DNA of 64,000 bases, taken from positions 19,158-83,157 of the forward strand of contig NZ_SZQF01000011.1 of NCBI RefSeq assembly GCF_005869935.1, in the 5' to 3' direction. Positions 18,585-27,873 of this stretch are shown one piece after another. The notes below the pieces were generated by a model that saw only the letters and a program-made list of their open reading frames with translations, did no database searches and was not told the DNA's origin. Source of the DNA: Winogradskyella algicola. Its GTDB lineage: Bacteria; Bacteroidota; Bacteroidia; Flavobacteriales; Flavobacteriaceae. Position 1 is the first letter of the stretch. Every line of letters starts with the position of its first letter. Both the position numbers and the translations under genes were made by a program.

Positions 18585-19880
18585 ATGCCAAAAGGATACG
18601 TTTATATATTAGAATGCGCTGATGGTTCTTACTATACTGGTAGTACTATTGACGTTGAAAAACGTATTGCAGAACACAATGAAGGTAAAGGTGCTAATCA
18701 TACAAAAAAGCGTCTACCTGTAGCGCTAAAATATATTGAAGAGTTTCAAAGAATAGATGATGCTTTTTACAGAGAGAAACAAATTCAAGGTTGGAGTAGA
18801 GCGAAAAAAGAAGCTTTAATAAACAACAACTCTGATAAATTACCAGAACTTTCTTTGGCTTATAGAGATAAGAAAAATCAAGATGGTGGCTTCGAGAACC
18901 TCAGCCATCAAAAATACGAGGACAACAATAAGTTGAACAAACCGGTGCCTGAGGCACTCGAAGGCACATTATATTATAAAAGCAACGGAAAATTATTAAT
19001 CACTGGTGAATACGTTGTGCTTGATGGTGCAAAATCATTAGCCATACCAACAAAATATGGTCAAAGTCTTAAAATTGAAGAAGACAACAACAATACCTTA
19101 ATCTGGAAAAGCTATGATGAAAAGGGAAATGTTTGGTTTGAAAATAGTTTCACTTTAGAAAATGGTAAGATTCTTAAAACCATTGGGAATGATAATGATA
19201 TTTCTTCTCGATTAGTACAGATTCTTGAATCCGTTCAGCAACTAAATCCTAACTTTTTAAAAACTCTAAAAGGGTATAAGATTTCAACGCATTTAGAGTT
19301 TAACAGAAAATGGGGTCTGGGAACCTCCTCTACATTGATAAACAATATTGCGCAATGGGCAGATGTTAATGCTTATCAACTTTTAGAAAAAACTTTTGGC
19401 GGTAGTGGTTACGATATTGCTTGTGCTCAGCACAACACACCAATTACATTTCAGTTAAAGCCAACTAATTCGCCTATTGTTAACGCAGTTGAGTTTAATC
19501 CATCTTTTAAGAACAACCTATACTTTGTCTATCTCAACCAAAAGCAAAATAGTAGAGATGGCATTAAAGCTTACAGAGCATTAAATAAACTAAATAGTAA
19601 CATAATTAGTGAAGTCATTTGGCTTACGGAAAGTATTATCAATTGCACTGAACTTTCTATTTTTGAAAATCTGATAACTAAACATGAAGAACTAATAGGT
19701 CAATTAATTAATCAAACACCTATTAAATCAAGATTTTTTAGTGATTATAATGGATGCATGAAGAGTTTAGGTGCTTGGGGAGGAGACTTTATCTTAGTAA
19801 CTTCAGAAAGTGATCCTAGCAACTACTTTAAATCAAAAGGACTAGATGTTATCATTCCTTTCACTGAAATGGCAAAATAA
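18585..19880 (+). CDS. GIY-YIG nuclease domain fused to GYDIA-family GHMP kinase
   Basis: A 431-residue open frame. Residues 1-85 are a GIY-YIG domain: YVYILECADGSYYTG, the basic KRIAEHNEGKG, and an E in FYREKQIQGWSR as the metal-binding glutamate. Residues about 131-431 are a GHMP small-molecule kinase of the GYDIA type found beside HMG-CoA reductase in Bacteroidota. They hold SNGKLLITGEYVVLDGA, the ATP loop WGLGTSSTL and FGGSGYDIACAQ. The linker (86-130) contains GGFENLSH and VPEALEGT, encoded by two REP-like palindromes. No ATG precedes the kinase domain; the only candidates are TTG 18933 and GTG 18945. The kinase is therefore either made as a fusion or started from a weak codon. The kinase probably acts on a mevalonate-pathway substrate; the nuclease may be a passenger. 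Confidence 0.85.
   Translation: MPKGYVYILECADGSYYTGSTIDVEKRIAEHNEGKGANHTKKRLPVALKYIEEFQRIDDAFYREKQIQGWSRAKKEALINNNSDKLPELSLAYRDKKNQDGGFENLSHQKYEDNNKLNKPVPEALEGTLYYKSNGKLLITGEYVVLDGAKSLAIPTKYGQSLKIEEDNNNTLIWKSYDEKGNVWFENSFTLENGKILKTIGNDNDISSRLVQILESVQQLNPNFLKTLKGYKISTHLEFNRKWGLGTSSTLINNIAQWADVNAYQLLEKTFGGSGYDIACAQHNTPITFQLKPTNSPIVNAVEFNPSFKNNLYFVYLNQKQNSRDGIKAYRALNKLNSNIISEVIWLTESIINCTELSIFENLITKHEELIGQLINQTPIKSRFFSDYNGCMKSLGAWGGDFILVTSESDPSNYFKSKGLDVIIPFTEMAK
18887..18907. repeat. REP-like palindrome, copy 3 (in the fusion linker)
   Basis: Arms TGGCT and AGCCA with an 11-base loop (tcgagaacctc), forward orientation. It is translated in frame as part of GGFENLSH. Confidence 0.65.
18945..18967. 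repeat. REP-like palindrome, copy 4 (in the fusion linker)
   Basis: Arms GTGCCT and AGGCAC with an 11-base loop (gaggcactcga), reverse orientation, so it pairs as an inverted partner with copy 3. It encodes VPEALEGT and contains a GTG that could start the kinase. Confidence 0.65.
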
Positions 19881-19945
19881 TAGGTTTTAGACTTTTAGAT
19901 CTTTAGATTTTTAGATTTTTAGACAAATAGCAAGTTATTAGAAAT

Positions 19946-19979
19946 AAAAAAGGCTTCACATTTCTGTGAAGCCTTTTTT
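19946..19979. terminator. Bidirectional terminator between GHMP kinase and ppiD
   Basis: A perfect 9-bp GC-containing stem (GGCTTCACA with TGTGAAGCC) and 4-base loop, flanked by six A and six T. It serves both converging genes. Just upstream (19885-19922) is a run of tttagat-type simple repeats with no evident function. Confidence 0.92.
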
Positions 19980-19994
19980 ATAATGTACTATATT

Positions 19995-22151
19995 TTAGTA
20001 AACTGTTTTCGCTCTGTTATCTTCGATATCTGCAGCTTTTTCTAATGCCTGATAAACTTTTCCTTGTACAGCACCACGTCTTGTTGCGTTTAGCCTGTTC
20101 ATTATAGATGTGTAGTTGTCTAACTCAGTAGCTTCAGTTACTTTGGTAACTTCAATTACATAAACACCTTTTTCTCCATCTATAGGTTTAGACGTTTTAC
20201 CTTGCTCTAAACCAAATGCAGCACCAATTACTTTTGGCTCCACACCAGCACCTGCAAGCGTTGTGTTCTTTAAAGTAAGAGCTGCAGCTGTTTTAGGACT
20301 CTGACCTTGATTCTTAGCAATTTCATCTACAGAAGATGCCTTAATCTTCTCACGAATCATTTGAGCCTTCTTCTCTTTTCTAATTTCTGGTAAAGCAGAA
20401 ACTGACGCATCTTCAACACTCATTAAACCTTCTTCGTTCTTCTCAACTAATTTTGCAACGATAAATCCAAAACCAGAGATTGGGAAATTTTTGTAATCGC
20501 CAACATCTGTAGTTTCTTCAAATGCCCAACGTACAACCTGTCTCTGACTTCCTAAACCTGGAATATTTTCATCTAATTCTTTAAACGTTATTGGTTTTAC
20601 AGCCAACTCACGTTCCTTAGCTAATTCTGTGAAATCACCATCCTTTGCAGCGATTTCAAACTTAGACATACTGTTGAATACCTCATCCAATGTTTTTTGA
20701 GATGGTTCTATTTTTCTTGCTAATGTTCCAATTTTATAAGTATCGTTAAAGTTCTTTTGCTCTAATATTTCAATAATATGATATCCAAAAGATGTACCAA
20801 CAACATCAATATCACCTTTCTTGTTATCAAAGGCAAATGCTTTAAATTCTGGTGCCATTCCTGCATTGTAAGCAAATTCTATTTCACCATCATCCTCATT
20901 ACTTACTTTATCTGATGAAAGTTCTAATAAATCTAAGAACTTAGTACCACTTTTAATTTTTCCTAATATACTATCTGCTGTTTTCTTAGCTTCTTCTGGT
21001 GTTTTAGTAATAGACGCGTCTGCTCTCTGGCCACCAGCAAATGGTATTAAAATGTGTCTTACTTTTACCGTATCTGGCATTTGCTGCTTAGCAAGCATTT
21101 TTGAAAGTTTAAAATACTCACCATCTCTGTAAGGTCCATAATATTCACCTACCTGCAACTTCATTAAACTATCTTTAGCAACAGCAGGAATTTGTGCTGC
21201 TCTTAAAAATGTATCATTAAATTTAATGTCTGAATTAGAGTTAATGAACTCAGCAACATCGGTAACACTATCAAAACCTGGAATAGTATCAGTATTTCCA
21301 CTACTATCGTTATATTCTGCAGTATCACTTTTTAATTTTAAAAGTGCGGTTTTAATAGCTTCCTCGTCTTCTTTAGATGCTTCCTCTTTAAATTCTACAT
21401 AAACAACTTCTCTATTTGCATCTGCTTTAAATTGCTCTTCATGATCTTTCATGTAAGCCTTAATATCAGACTTAGACACTTGCACTAAACTATCTGCAAT
21501 AGTTGTATATGGAATTTGAACAAAGCGAATATCTACATTTTTAGCATCAGCTAAGTACTCGTCTTCTGCCTCAGCTATAGTAGTACTTACTCCAGCCTTA
21601 ATCATATTGTAATACGTTTGCTGAAGTGCATTTGTTGCAATAGATTGCTCGTTATTAGTCCAGATATCGTAATTGATATTGAATGATTGTCCTGCAGAAG
21701 TTAATGGAGCAGAATCTGGACTAATATCTTTTAAGTTACTAATGAAAGCGTTTAAACGGTTCACATCAAAATTACCGTTTTCATCCTGAAACTCTGGGTA
21801 AGACTGAAAGCTGTTTTTAAGTAAATCGCGCATTTCATCTTTTTCTACAGACAAACCAAGTGCCTCATACTCTTCAGTTAGAATGATATTGCGTAACTCT
21901 TGATTGTAGATAGCATTCATCGCCTGAGTTGAAGAAATTCTTCCACCAGCTCTATCTTGGTAATTCTTCACTTTTTGCTGAAATTCAGTTCTATCAATAT
22001 CCTTTCCATTTACCGTTGCAACAACACCTTGAGAACCTGAGAATGCATTTGGATTATCAATTACTCCTTGTATAACAAACGCAAATAGTGCTAATGCTAT
22101 TACTAATATTAAGATTAGTGAACGTTGTCTAATTTTATTTAAAATTGCCAT
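19995..22151 (-). CDS. ppiD: PpiD-like periplasmic peptidyl-prolyl isomerase/chaperone
   Basis: A 718-residue protein anchored by one N-terminal membrane helix (about 12-30), with the rest periplasmic. A SurA_N/PpiD-like helical chaperone region follows (about 35-260). A parvulin domain starts around VRHILIPFAGG near 370 and ends near GTSFGYHIIEIL, about residue 465; a second, degenerate parvulin-like part lies further on. It helps fold outer-membrane proteins near the translocon. It is the last gene of a seven-gene minus-strand run that also holds an outer-membrane protein and lptC, fitting an envelope-biogenesis theme. Length is above the roughly 620 of E. coli PpiD but normal for Bacteroidota as I recall. 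Confidence 0.88.
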   Translation of the reverse strand: MAILNKIRQRSLILILVIALALFAFVIQGVIDNPNAFSGSQGVVATVNGKDIDRTEFQQKVKNYQDRAGGRISSTQAMNAIYNQELRNIILTEEYEALGLSVEKDEMRDLLKNSFQSYPEFQDENGNFDVNRLNAFISNLKDISPDSAPLTSAGQSFNINYDIWTNNEQSIATNALQQTYYNMIKAGVSTTIAEAEDEYLADAKNVDIRFVQIPYTTIADSLVQVSKSDIKAYMKDHEEQFKADANREVVYVEFKEEASKEDEEAIKTALLKLKSDTAEYNDSSGNTDTIPGFDSVTDVAEFINSNSDIKFNDTFLRAAQIPAVAKDSLMKLQVGEYYGPYRDGEYFKLSKMLAKQQMPDTVKVRHILIPFAGGQRADASITKTPEEAKKTADSILGKIKSGTKFLDLLELSSDKVSNEDDGEIEFAYNAGMAPEFKAFAFDNKKGDIDVVGTSFGYHIIEILEQKNFNDTYKIGTLARKIEPSQKTLDEVFNSMSKFEIAAKDGDFTELAKERELAVKPITFKELDENIPGLGSQRQVVRWAFEETTDVGDYKNFPISGFGFIVAKLVEKNEEGLMSVEDASVSALPEIRKEKKAQMIREKIKASSVDEIAKNQGQSPKTAAALTLKNTTLAGAGVEPKVIGAAFGLEQGKTSKPIDGEKGVYVIEVTKVTEATELDNYTSIMNRLNATRRGAVQGKVYQALEKAADIEDNRAKTVY

Positions 22152-22245
22152 TTCTTAAATTTTTCGTATAAATAAGTCTGCGAAAATAGTATTTTCTAAG
22201 AAATAATAAAAGGAGAAGTATAGTTTTTGTAAGCTATTGTTATTA

Positions 22246-23535
22246 TTAGTCTACATCGAGGATTTTAAGTCTTACAATATCTATTTTGGTTGAAGACACT
22301 TCTTCAATGGTAAACTTAAAATTATGAATTAAAATATCTTCGTTTTTTTCAGGGATTCCTTCGGTTTCATCAACGATTAAGCCACCTAAAGTTTCATAGG
22401 TTTCACCTTCTGGAAGGTCTAATTTATAAGCTTCATTTATATAATCTACTTCTAACCTTGCTGAGAATCTATAGGTGTTTTCGTCAATTTGTTCTTCGGT
22501 CATTTCTAGAGTATCATGTTCATCTTCAATCTCACCAAATAATTCTTCAACAATGTCTTCTACAGACATAAGGCCAGACGTACCACCATACTCATCAATA
22601 ACTACCGCAATACTTTGACGCTTCTTGGTTAAAATATTAAGTACATCTTTTATCAAAATAGTTTCAGGAACAAAACTAACAGGAATAATAATAGACTTAA
22701 TATCCTTTGGTTTTTTAAACAACTCAAAGGCATGTACATAGCCTAAAATATCGTCTATGTTATCTTTGTAAACAATGATTTTTGTTCGCCCTGTTTCGAT
22801 GAAAAGTTGCGTTAAATTATCAATAGATTCTGAAATATCTACAGCAGAGATTTCTGTACGCGGCACCATAACTTCTCTGGCTTTTACTTCGGAAAATTCC
22901 AACGCATTTTGAAAAATCTGTATTTCACTGTCAACCTCTTCATGGTCTTCGACAGATTCCATTTGCTCACTAATATAATTTCCTAGTTCTACCTTGGTCA
23001 TTGCCAGTACGACATCTTCACCTTTAGCTTTAAAAACATATTTTAAAACCGCATCAGATATCCAGAGTACAAAATCAGAAATCCAACTAAAAATTATATA
23101 AAACACATAGGTTGGTAGTGCCAAAATTTTCATTAAGGTATTCGCATAAATTTGAAAAAACACCTTTGGTAAAAATTCGGCAGTGATTAAAATAATAAAC
23201 GTTGATATTACAGTTTGGGTTAACAATTGTAAATCATAAAAAAGATAGTTTAAAACCGTACTGTCTGATGGCAACATGGACTGAAACCATTTTACTAAGA
23301 CATCACCCATTTTTAGACCATAAATAACCAATGCTATATTGTTACCAATTAGCATTGTAGCAATGTATTTAGACGGTTTTGCTGTTAACTTGGTTAATAT
23401 TTTTCCAAGAAAATCTTCCTGTTTTTTCTCAAGCTCAATATGTATTTTATTTGAAGACACATAAGCTATTTCCATCCCAGAAAAGAATGCTGAAAATATA
23501 AGTGTAACTATAATTATGACTATATCTAAAGTCAT
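22246..23535 (-). CDS. CNNM/CBS/CorC-domain membrane protein (hemolysin-C family)
   Basis: A 429-residue inner-membrane protein. The N-terminal DUF21/CNNM domain (about 1-185) has three to four helices and starts DIVIIIVTLIFSAFFSGMEIA. A CBS-domain pair follows (about 205-325) with REVMVPRTEI and the SIAVVIDEYGGTSGLMSVEDIVEELFGEIEDEHD signature at its end. The CorC/HlyC C-terminal domain is about 340-428. Relatives are implicated in magnesium or cobalt transport. In flavobacteria one paralogue (GldE) supports gliding, but I cannot tell from sequence whether this is that paralogue. It is 3 bp from the small membrane gene upstream. Confidence 0.9.
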   Translation of the reverse strand: MTLDIVIIIVTLIFSAFFSGMEIAYVSSNKIHIELEKKQEDFLGKILTKLTAKPSKYIATMLIGNNIALVIYGLKMGDVLVKWFQSMLPSDSTVLNYLFYDLQLLTQTVISTFIILITAEFLPKVFFQIYANTLMKILALPTYVFYIIFSWISDFVLWISDAVLKYVFKAKGEDVVLAMTKVELGNYISEQMESVEDHEEVDSEIQIFQNALEFSEVKAREVMVPRTEISAVDISESIDNLTQLFIETGRTKIIVYKDNIDDILGYVHAFELFKKPKDIKSIIIPVSFVPETILIKDVLNILTKKRQSIAVVIDEYGGTSGLMSVEDIVEELFGEIEDEHDTLEMTEEQIDENTYRFSARLEVDYINEAYKLDLPEGETYETLGGLIVDETEGIPEKNEDILIHNFKFTIEEVSSTKIDIVRLKILDVD

Positions 23536-23538
23536 AAG

Positions 23539-23730
23539 TTAATCTTTGTTTCTATCTTGAAATTTGCTTGCGAAACGCTTTCTAAAAAAGAACATGAACA
23601 CTGCCAGTGCAACAAAAAATAAAGACATGTATGACCTGTTTCTATCTACAGACCAATTTGTGATTGCATCCCAAAGAAATAGAATAGCAAAGATGATGTA
23701 AGCGAATTGAAATATCTTAAGAAGTTTCAT
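23539..23730 (-). CDS. Small two-helix membrane protein (unknown)
   Basis: A 63-residue protein with two hydrophobic helices (about 5-22 and 34-50), joined by a WSVDRNRSY loop, and a very basic C-terminal tail (RKRFASKFQDRNK). Not a recognised family. The tight spacing (3 bp) to the CNNM gene, and a start that needs no overlap, make it a real member of the operon. Confidence 0.75.
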   Translation of the reverse strand: MKLLKIFQFAYIIFAILFLWDAITNWSVDRNRSYMSLFFVALAVFMFFFRKRFASKFQDRNKD

Positions 23731-23768
23731 GTGTAATTTATCTAAGTAAAACTAAGTTACAAAGATAG

Positions 23769-24335
23769 TTAATTATCGAGTTCAAAATCACCACCCATTT
23801 CCAACATCTGAAAATTCTTAAAGTCTTTATCAGAATCGAACCCTATTCCATGCAATGGACCTTGAGATCTATTAAACACCCAAGGTTCGTTTGTAAATAC
23901 CCACTCTAACTTTTCGTTGTAGTACAACTGATCTGTTACCAGTTTTTCGTTTTGATGTGTTGTTATAGTAACATTACCTCTTAAATCTATAATATCTGTA
24001 TCTGTATAAAAAATAGCATAACGTGAGGTAATGGTTGTCATTTTACCGTCATCGTCATAGAGTTTTAATAAAATTCCTTCTGGGAATTCAGAAAACGCAA
24101 AATCTCGATTAGAATAATCGAGCATTTTAGAGCTAATTAGATTTGCTTTTAGTCTTACCGAATCTTTAATAAATTCAGTATACTTTAAATCGATACTTTC
24201 GGCTTCACCTATAGGTTGATTTTGAAGAACTCCTACATTCTTTACATCGTTAAAGTTATTTTCACACGAAAAAAACAAAGTCACAGCTAATGCTGTGACT
24301 AAGTCTAATATAATATGTGAGTTTTTGATTCTCAT
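23769..24335 (-). CDS. lptC: LPS export ABC transporter periplasmic protein LptC
   Basis: A 188-residue lipoprotein-like LptC homologue, bridging the LptB2FG exporter and LptA. The ATG at 24335 shares its A with the TAA of the upstream TPR gene (TAATG), which favours this start over one 13 codons further upstream. An N-terminal helix ends at FFSC (C22). Beta-jellyroll strands follow, such as ARYAIFYTDTDIIDLRGNV and TDQLYYNEKLEWVFTN, both typical LptC pieces. Bacteroidota LptC is often lipidated, as here. Context with an outer-membrane protein and folding factors supports the call. Confidence 0.85.
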   Translation of the reverse strand: MRIKNSHIILDLVTALAVTLFFSCENNFNDVKNVGVLQNQPIGEAESIDLKYTEFIKDSVRLKANLISSKMLDYSNRDFAFSEFPEGILLKLYDDDGKMTTITSRYAIFYTDTDIIDLRGNVTITTHQNEKLVTDQLYYNEKLEWVFTNEPWVFNRSQGPLHGIGFDSDKDFKNFQMLEMGGDFELDN

Positions 24336-25699
24336 TAAATATTTGGCACTGTTACAGAACGTCCTATCCAACATCCAATTCTAATAGTTTGCCCTGCATT
24401 ACCTTCTGTAAATATATCTGATTTAGAAGGTGCACTTGCTCTATAACTAGCGGCAGATTTTGCTGCGGCAGATTTTAAACGACCATCTACTCTACCTGCT
24501 TTTTCTGCTTCTAAAGCTGCTAACCAGAATACTGCTCTTTTGTTAAAGTTAGTGTCACCACAACTGTTAGCACTCTTTGCGTACATTGCTGAGATCGCTA
24601 AATAAGGTGAACCGTCAGATGGATTTAATTTCATAGACTCCATGTAGTACTGTCTAGCTCTGCCATAGCTTCCTTTAGCCTTTAACTCATTAGCTAATTT
24701 TTTGTAAAGCTTTGCTTTCTTTAAAGGATCTGACTCTAAATCTAAGGTTTGATCAAAATACTTCTGCTCACCAGTTAAAAGATATAAGTAGTACGATGTA
24801 TCTGCACTTGGCTCAATACTGTTCTTTTGCTGAACTAACTTTAAGAATAAAGGATCTTCTTTACAGCCTTTAGCATACATACGGTTCATTGCTCTTTGTA
24901 ACCAAATACCATCAGTTTTGTTATCTTCATAATTCTTTTCGTACAAAGGAATTAATACATCGCAAGTAGCTCTATCTCCCAACTTCTTGTCCATACTTGG
25001 TATAACTTGTTCTTCAAAAGCGTTTATACTAGATTCATAATAATTTTTAAGTCTTCCTTCTTTTTTACTTAAGGTATTACCGCCTTCTTCTTTTTGCACC
25101 AATGCATTCAGCTTTGAAGTGTTCTCATCAACAATATTTTCTATGATTTCAATTATATCATCATACTTATCAAACATTTTTTGCGCTGGTAATATACCTA
25201 GGTCAAACAAATCTACCGCTAAAGAAAAATATGTGTAAAGTCCTTTTGCATTAGTAAAGCTCTTTTTATCTTTATCAAAAGCTTCTTGAAACATTTTATA
25301 TTCATCTTCAACAGAAATTCCAAGTTCATCTCTGTACTTGTAAGCTAAGTTTGCTTTATCTACTAAAACTTCACCTAAATCGTATTTTGATGGAAAAAAC
25401 TCTCTACTCTGGTCGTAAAGTTTCATTAAGTCATTAATGTGAGCAACTTGTTCAGTTCCTGTTGAATTTTCAATTTTATGTGTTAAAATTTTCTCACCAT
25501 GAACATAAATAGCTCTGTTAAATTTTGGACACTTCTCACGAACTATTTTCCATGGTTCGTAGGCATCATCATATTTTTTTGTCTTTACATAACTATCAAA
25601 AATCGATAAGTTATTCATGCACTCCTCATCTTGCTGAGCTAAACTAATATTGAAGCTTACAAAAAGAGCCGCTAGTAGTATAGTAATTCTCGTCTTCAT
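24335..25699 (-). CDS. Periplasmic tetratricopeptide-repeat protein
   Basis: A 454-residue exported protein with a signal peptide (about 1-21, cleaved before QQDEE). It is alpha-helical throughout with TPR-like pairs. The clearest lie near residues 335-405 (KAKLYKKLANELKAKGSYGRARQYY, then LNPSDGSPYLAISAMYAKS). The C-terminus ends in an IRIGCWIG strand. The sequence is conserved in this lptC-coaX neighbourhood of flavobacteria as I recall, but it has no assigned function. It overlaps lptC by one base and is likely to be translationally coupled to it. Confidence 0.85.
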   Translation of the reverse strand: MKTRITILLAALFVSFNISLAQQDEECMNNLSIFDSYVKTKKYDDAYEPWKIVREKCPKFNRAIYVHGEKILTHKIENSTGTEQVAHINDLMKLYDQSREFFPSKYDLGEVLVDKANLAYKYRDELGISVEDEYKMFQEAFDKDKKSFTNAKGLYTYFSLAVDLFDLGILPAQKMFDKYDDIIEIIENIVDENTSKLNALVQKEEGGNTLSKKEGRLKNYYESSINAFEEQVIPSMDKKLGDRATCDVLIPLYEKNYEDNKTDGIWLQRAMNRMYAKGCKEDPLFLKLVQQKNSIEPSADTSYYLYLLTGEQKYFDQTLDLESDPLKKAKLYKKLANELKAKGSYGRARQYYMESMKLNPSDGSPYLAISAMYAKSANSCGDTNFNKRAVFWLAALEAEKAGRVDGRLKSAAAKSAASYRASAPSKSDIFTEGNAGQTIRIGCWIGRSVTVPNI

Positions 25700-25714
25700 C
25701 TTTTTTTATTATTG

Positions 25715-27043
25715 TTAGTTGTACTTCTTTTGTCTAAACCATCTAGAGTTTAAAGATAAACTTACATTGAAGTTTATAAAATTCTCTTGAATTAAATTAT
25801 TGTTAGTTGTTCCTCGTTTTCCAATTTCAAGACCTAGGTTTAAATTTGAGAATGGATCCCGAGATCTTTGACCAACTGGTAATCCTAAACCAAAAGATAT
25901 GCCAAACTCTTTTATCGATTCATTTTTTACTACCAAGCCTGTATTTGCAAAGTTAATTCCTGCCCTGTAAACAACACGTTTAAAATATCCTGTAAAAGCA
26001 TCATAATCAGGGATAAAAAATCCTCCTAAAGAAATTTGCGAGGCATTCTCAAAGGAAGAAACATCATTAGTATAAAATGGATTAGAAAAATCACTTGTGT
26101 TCTGAAATGTATACTCTGCTCCTACAAACCAAGATTGTGGTTTACCAAGACCTGTTCCAATAGACCATCTTGAAGGTAATGTTAAATCTGTTTTTTCTAA
26201 ATTTTGACTTTCTAAATCTATTTCAATAGTATTAAGTACAATTTCTGAATCTGTTGTTAAGTCCAAAACCTCGACAGTTGATATAGAACGCCTATTATCT
26301 GACTTTAGTTTACTCTGAGGAGCAAATGTAGCCGTTGCTGATAATTCTAGTTTATCGGAAATCTTTGTTTTATACGCCAACCCAAAGTTAAGATTCAGAC
26401 CGCTTAAATCAGACCTACTATCTTCTCTAGTTTGAAGCTCTACCAACTCACCATCTTGCGTGTAAGCAAACTCAATAGCTGAATTTTGGATATTACCAAA
26501 ATTATAGTTTACATCAACTCCTGCACTAAATTTATTAGAAATTTGATATCCAAAACCTGCAAACACTCTGTTTACGCCACCCTCACCTCTAAAGCGATTA
26601 ACAATATCATCATTATCGTTAATGTCATCTAGTTTATATCCCACTGAGGTATATGGCATAAGTCCAAAACCAAGACCAAATTTACCGATTGGAACTGACA
26701 ATGCGATGTAATCGAAGGTAGAACTATTGCCTTCTGCTTCTCCTGAATCGCCTTTTAAGGTTACATTAGATGAAGTACCTGCTACAGCAAATTTTACTGG
26801 TCTACTCTCGCCATCATATGGATAAGCGTCTATATTTTTACCAACGTATGATGCTGGATTTCTAAGGTTAAGGTGAATACTATCTAAATAAACACTAATA
26901 CCTCCCATACTACGATTTTCTACAGTGCCCTTAAACTTAAGGCTACCTATTCCGTAAAATGAATATGGTGATGCTGTACCCTGTTGTGCAAAAACACTAG
27001 AACTTATAATTGCAATACAAATTACAATGAGTCTCTTTATCAT
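25715..27043 (-). CDS. Outer-membrane beta-barrel protein (FadL/OmpP1-like)
   Basis: A 442-residue protein with signal peptide (about 1-19, cut before QQGTASPYS). The mature N-terminus YSFYGIGSLKFKGTVENRSMGG is the plug-like start seen in FadL/OmpP1-type Bacteroidota porins. It continues with alternating amphipathic strands and ends in an aromatic-rich strand (NVSLSLNSRWFRQKKYN), though the last residue is not aromatic. It may carry hydrophobic substrates; the substrate is unknown. The start overlaps the coaX stop by one base. Confidence 0.8.
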   Translation of the reverse strand: MIKRLIVICIAIISSSVFAQQGTASPYSFYGIGSLKFKGTVENRSMGGISVYLDSIHLNLRNPASYVGKNIDAYPYDGESRPVKFAVAGTSSNVTLKGDSGEAEGNSSTFDYIALSVPIGKFGLGFGLMPYTSVGYKLDDINDNDDIVNRFRGEGGVNRVFAGFGYQISNKFSAGVDVNYNFGNIQNSAIEFAYTQDGELVELQTREDSRSDLSGLNLNFGLAYKTKISDKLELSATATFAPQSKLKSDNRRSISTVEVLDLTTDSEIVLNTIEIDLESQNLEKTDLTLPSRWSIGTGLGKPQSWFVGAEYTFQNTSDFSNPFYTNDVSSFENASQISLGGFFIPDYDAFTGYFKRVVYRAGINFANTGLVVKNESIKEFGISFGLGLPVGQRSRDPFSNLNLGLEIGKRGTTNNNLIQENFINFNVSLSLNSRWFRQKKYN

Positions 27044-27771
27044 TATTTTGAATTAAAATCTAGAATATAATTCAAACCCTCCAATAGAAAATTTGAATTC
27101 GCAAATATGCTATTTTTTAATTGGTTTGACAAAAAATTGGTGTCACCACCTGTTAAAATAACTGTTAAATCTTGGTGTTCAGCTGTATATTGGTCTACAA
27201 CACCATCAATTTCTTTAACAACTCCTATAATTACACCAGAGTGTATGGAGGATTCGGTCGAACTACCAATTATGTTTTCTGGTTGGTGCTTTTCTAATAA
27301 CGGAAGGTTTGCAGTTAAATTATGAAGCGCATGATATCTTAGTCTAATTCCAGGAGAAATAGCACCACCCAAATACGCATTTTTATCAGTTACAAAATCA
27401 TAGGTTATACAAGTACCAGCATCTATAATTAACACATTATTATCTGGAAACTGACTTACCGATGCACTTACCAATGCTATACGGTCTACACCTAGAGTTT
27501 GTGGTGTTTCGTAAAGATTTTTAAAAGGTAATTTTATCTTATGGCTTAATTCCAAAACTTTTAAATCTTGCTCAACTAAATCTATTTGCTTTTTAGATAA
27601 TTTACCAACAGAGGAAATAATAGCCTGTTTTAATTTCGGAAAATCCTTTTTTAGCTTTTTATATTCCTTTTTAAATTCCAAAAGTTTAAAGCTAACCTTA
27701 TGAATTAGCTCATCATTCTGAAAAACAGCTAATTTCACAAAAGTATTACCGACATCAATGATAAGATTCAT
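27043..27771 (-). CDS. coaX: Type III pantothenate kinase
   Basis: A 242-residue CoaX, phosphorylating pantothenate as the first step of coenzyme A synthesis. The N-terminal phosphate loop is IDVGNTFVKLAV. GVDRIALVSAS and IIDAGTCITYDF (catalytic aspartate) follow near residues 95 and 123, then GGAISPGI and a late ILTGGDTNFL. The length is typical. It is the first gene of the minus-strand operon running down to ppiD. Confidence 0.95.
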   Translation of the reverse strand: MNLIIDVGNTFVKLAVFQNDELIHKVSFKLLEFKKEYKKLKKDFPKLKQAIISSVGKLSKKQIDLVEQDLKVLELSHKIKLPFKNLYETPQTLGVDRIALVSASVSQFPDNNVLIIDAGTCITYDFVTDKNAYLGGAISPGIRLRYHALHNLTANLPLLEKHQPENIIGSSTESSIHSGVIIGVVKEIDGVVDQYTAEHQDLTVILTGGDTNFLSNQLKNSIFANSNFLLEGLNYILDFNSK

Positions 27772-27821
27772 ATGCTTTTTATATGGAACAAATTTATAAA
27801 ATCAAATTTTACAATTTTCTT

Positions 27822-27852
27822 TTTGGTAATACTAAAAATGAATTTATATTTG
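27822..27852 (+). promoter_or_regulatory. Promoter of tRNA-Phe
   Basis: TTTG at 27822-27825, a 19-bp spacer and TATATTTG at 27845-27852 match the Bacteroidota -33/-7 consensus. The tRNA begins 21 bp further on. This is the clearest promoter in the window. Confidence 0.8.
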
Positions 27853-27873
27853 CATCCGCTTAATTAAGCAATT

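Larger units (their letters stand above)
18545..18967 (+). mobile_element. Putative GIY-YIG/REP mobile unit
   Basis: A GIY-YIG nuclease domain bracketed by REP-like palindromes. The copy at 18545-18568 is in reverse orientation, that at 18887-18907 forward and that at 18945-18967 reverse. The last two form an inverted pair 37 bp apart, like a REPIN. The unit lies exactly between mvaA and the mevalonate-type kinase and has no stop codon of its own. Bounds and mobility are inference from this arrangement. Confidence 0.5.

Noticed and set aside
22246..23535. Assignment as the gliding protein GldE
   Set aside because: The domain layout fits, but many paralogues share it and no other gliding gene is next to it.
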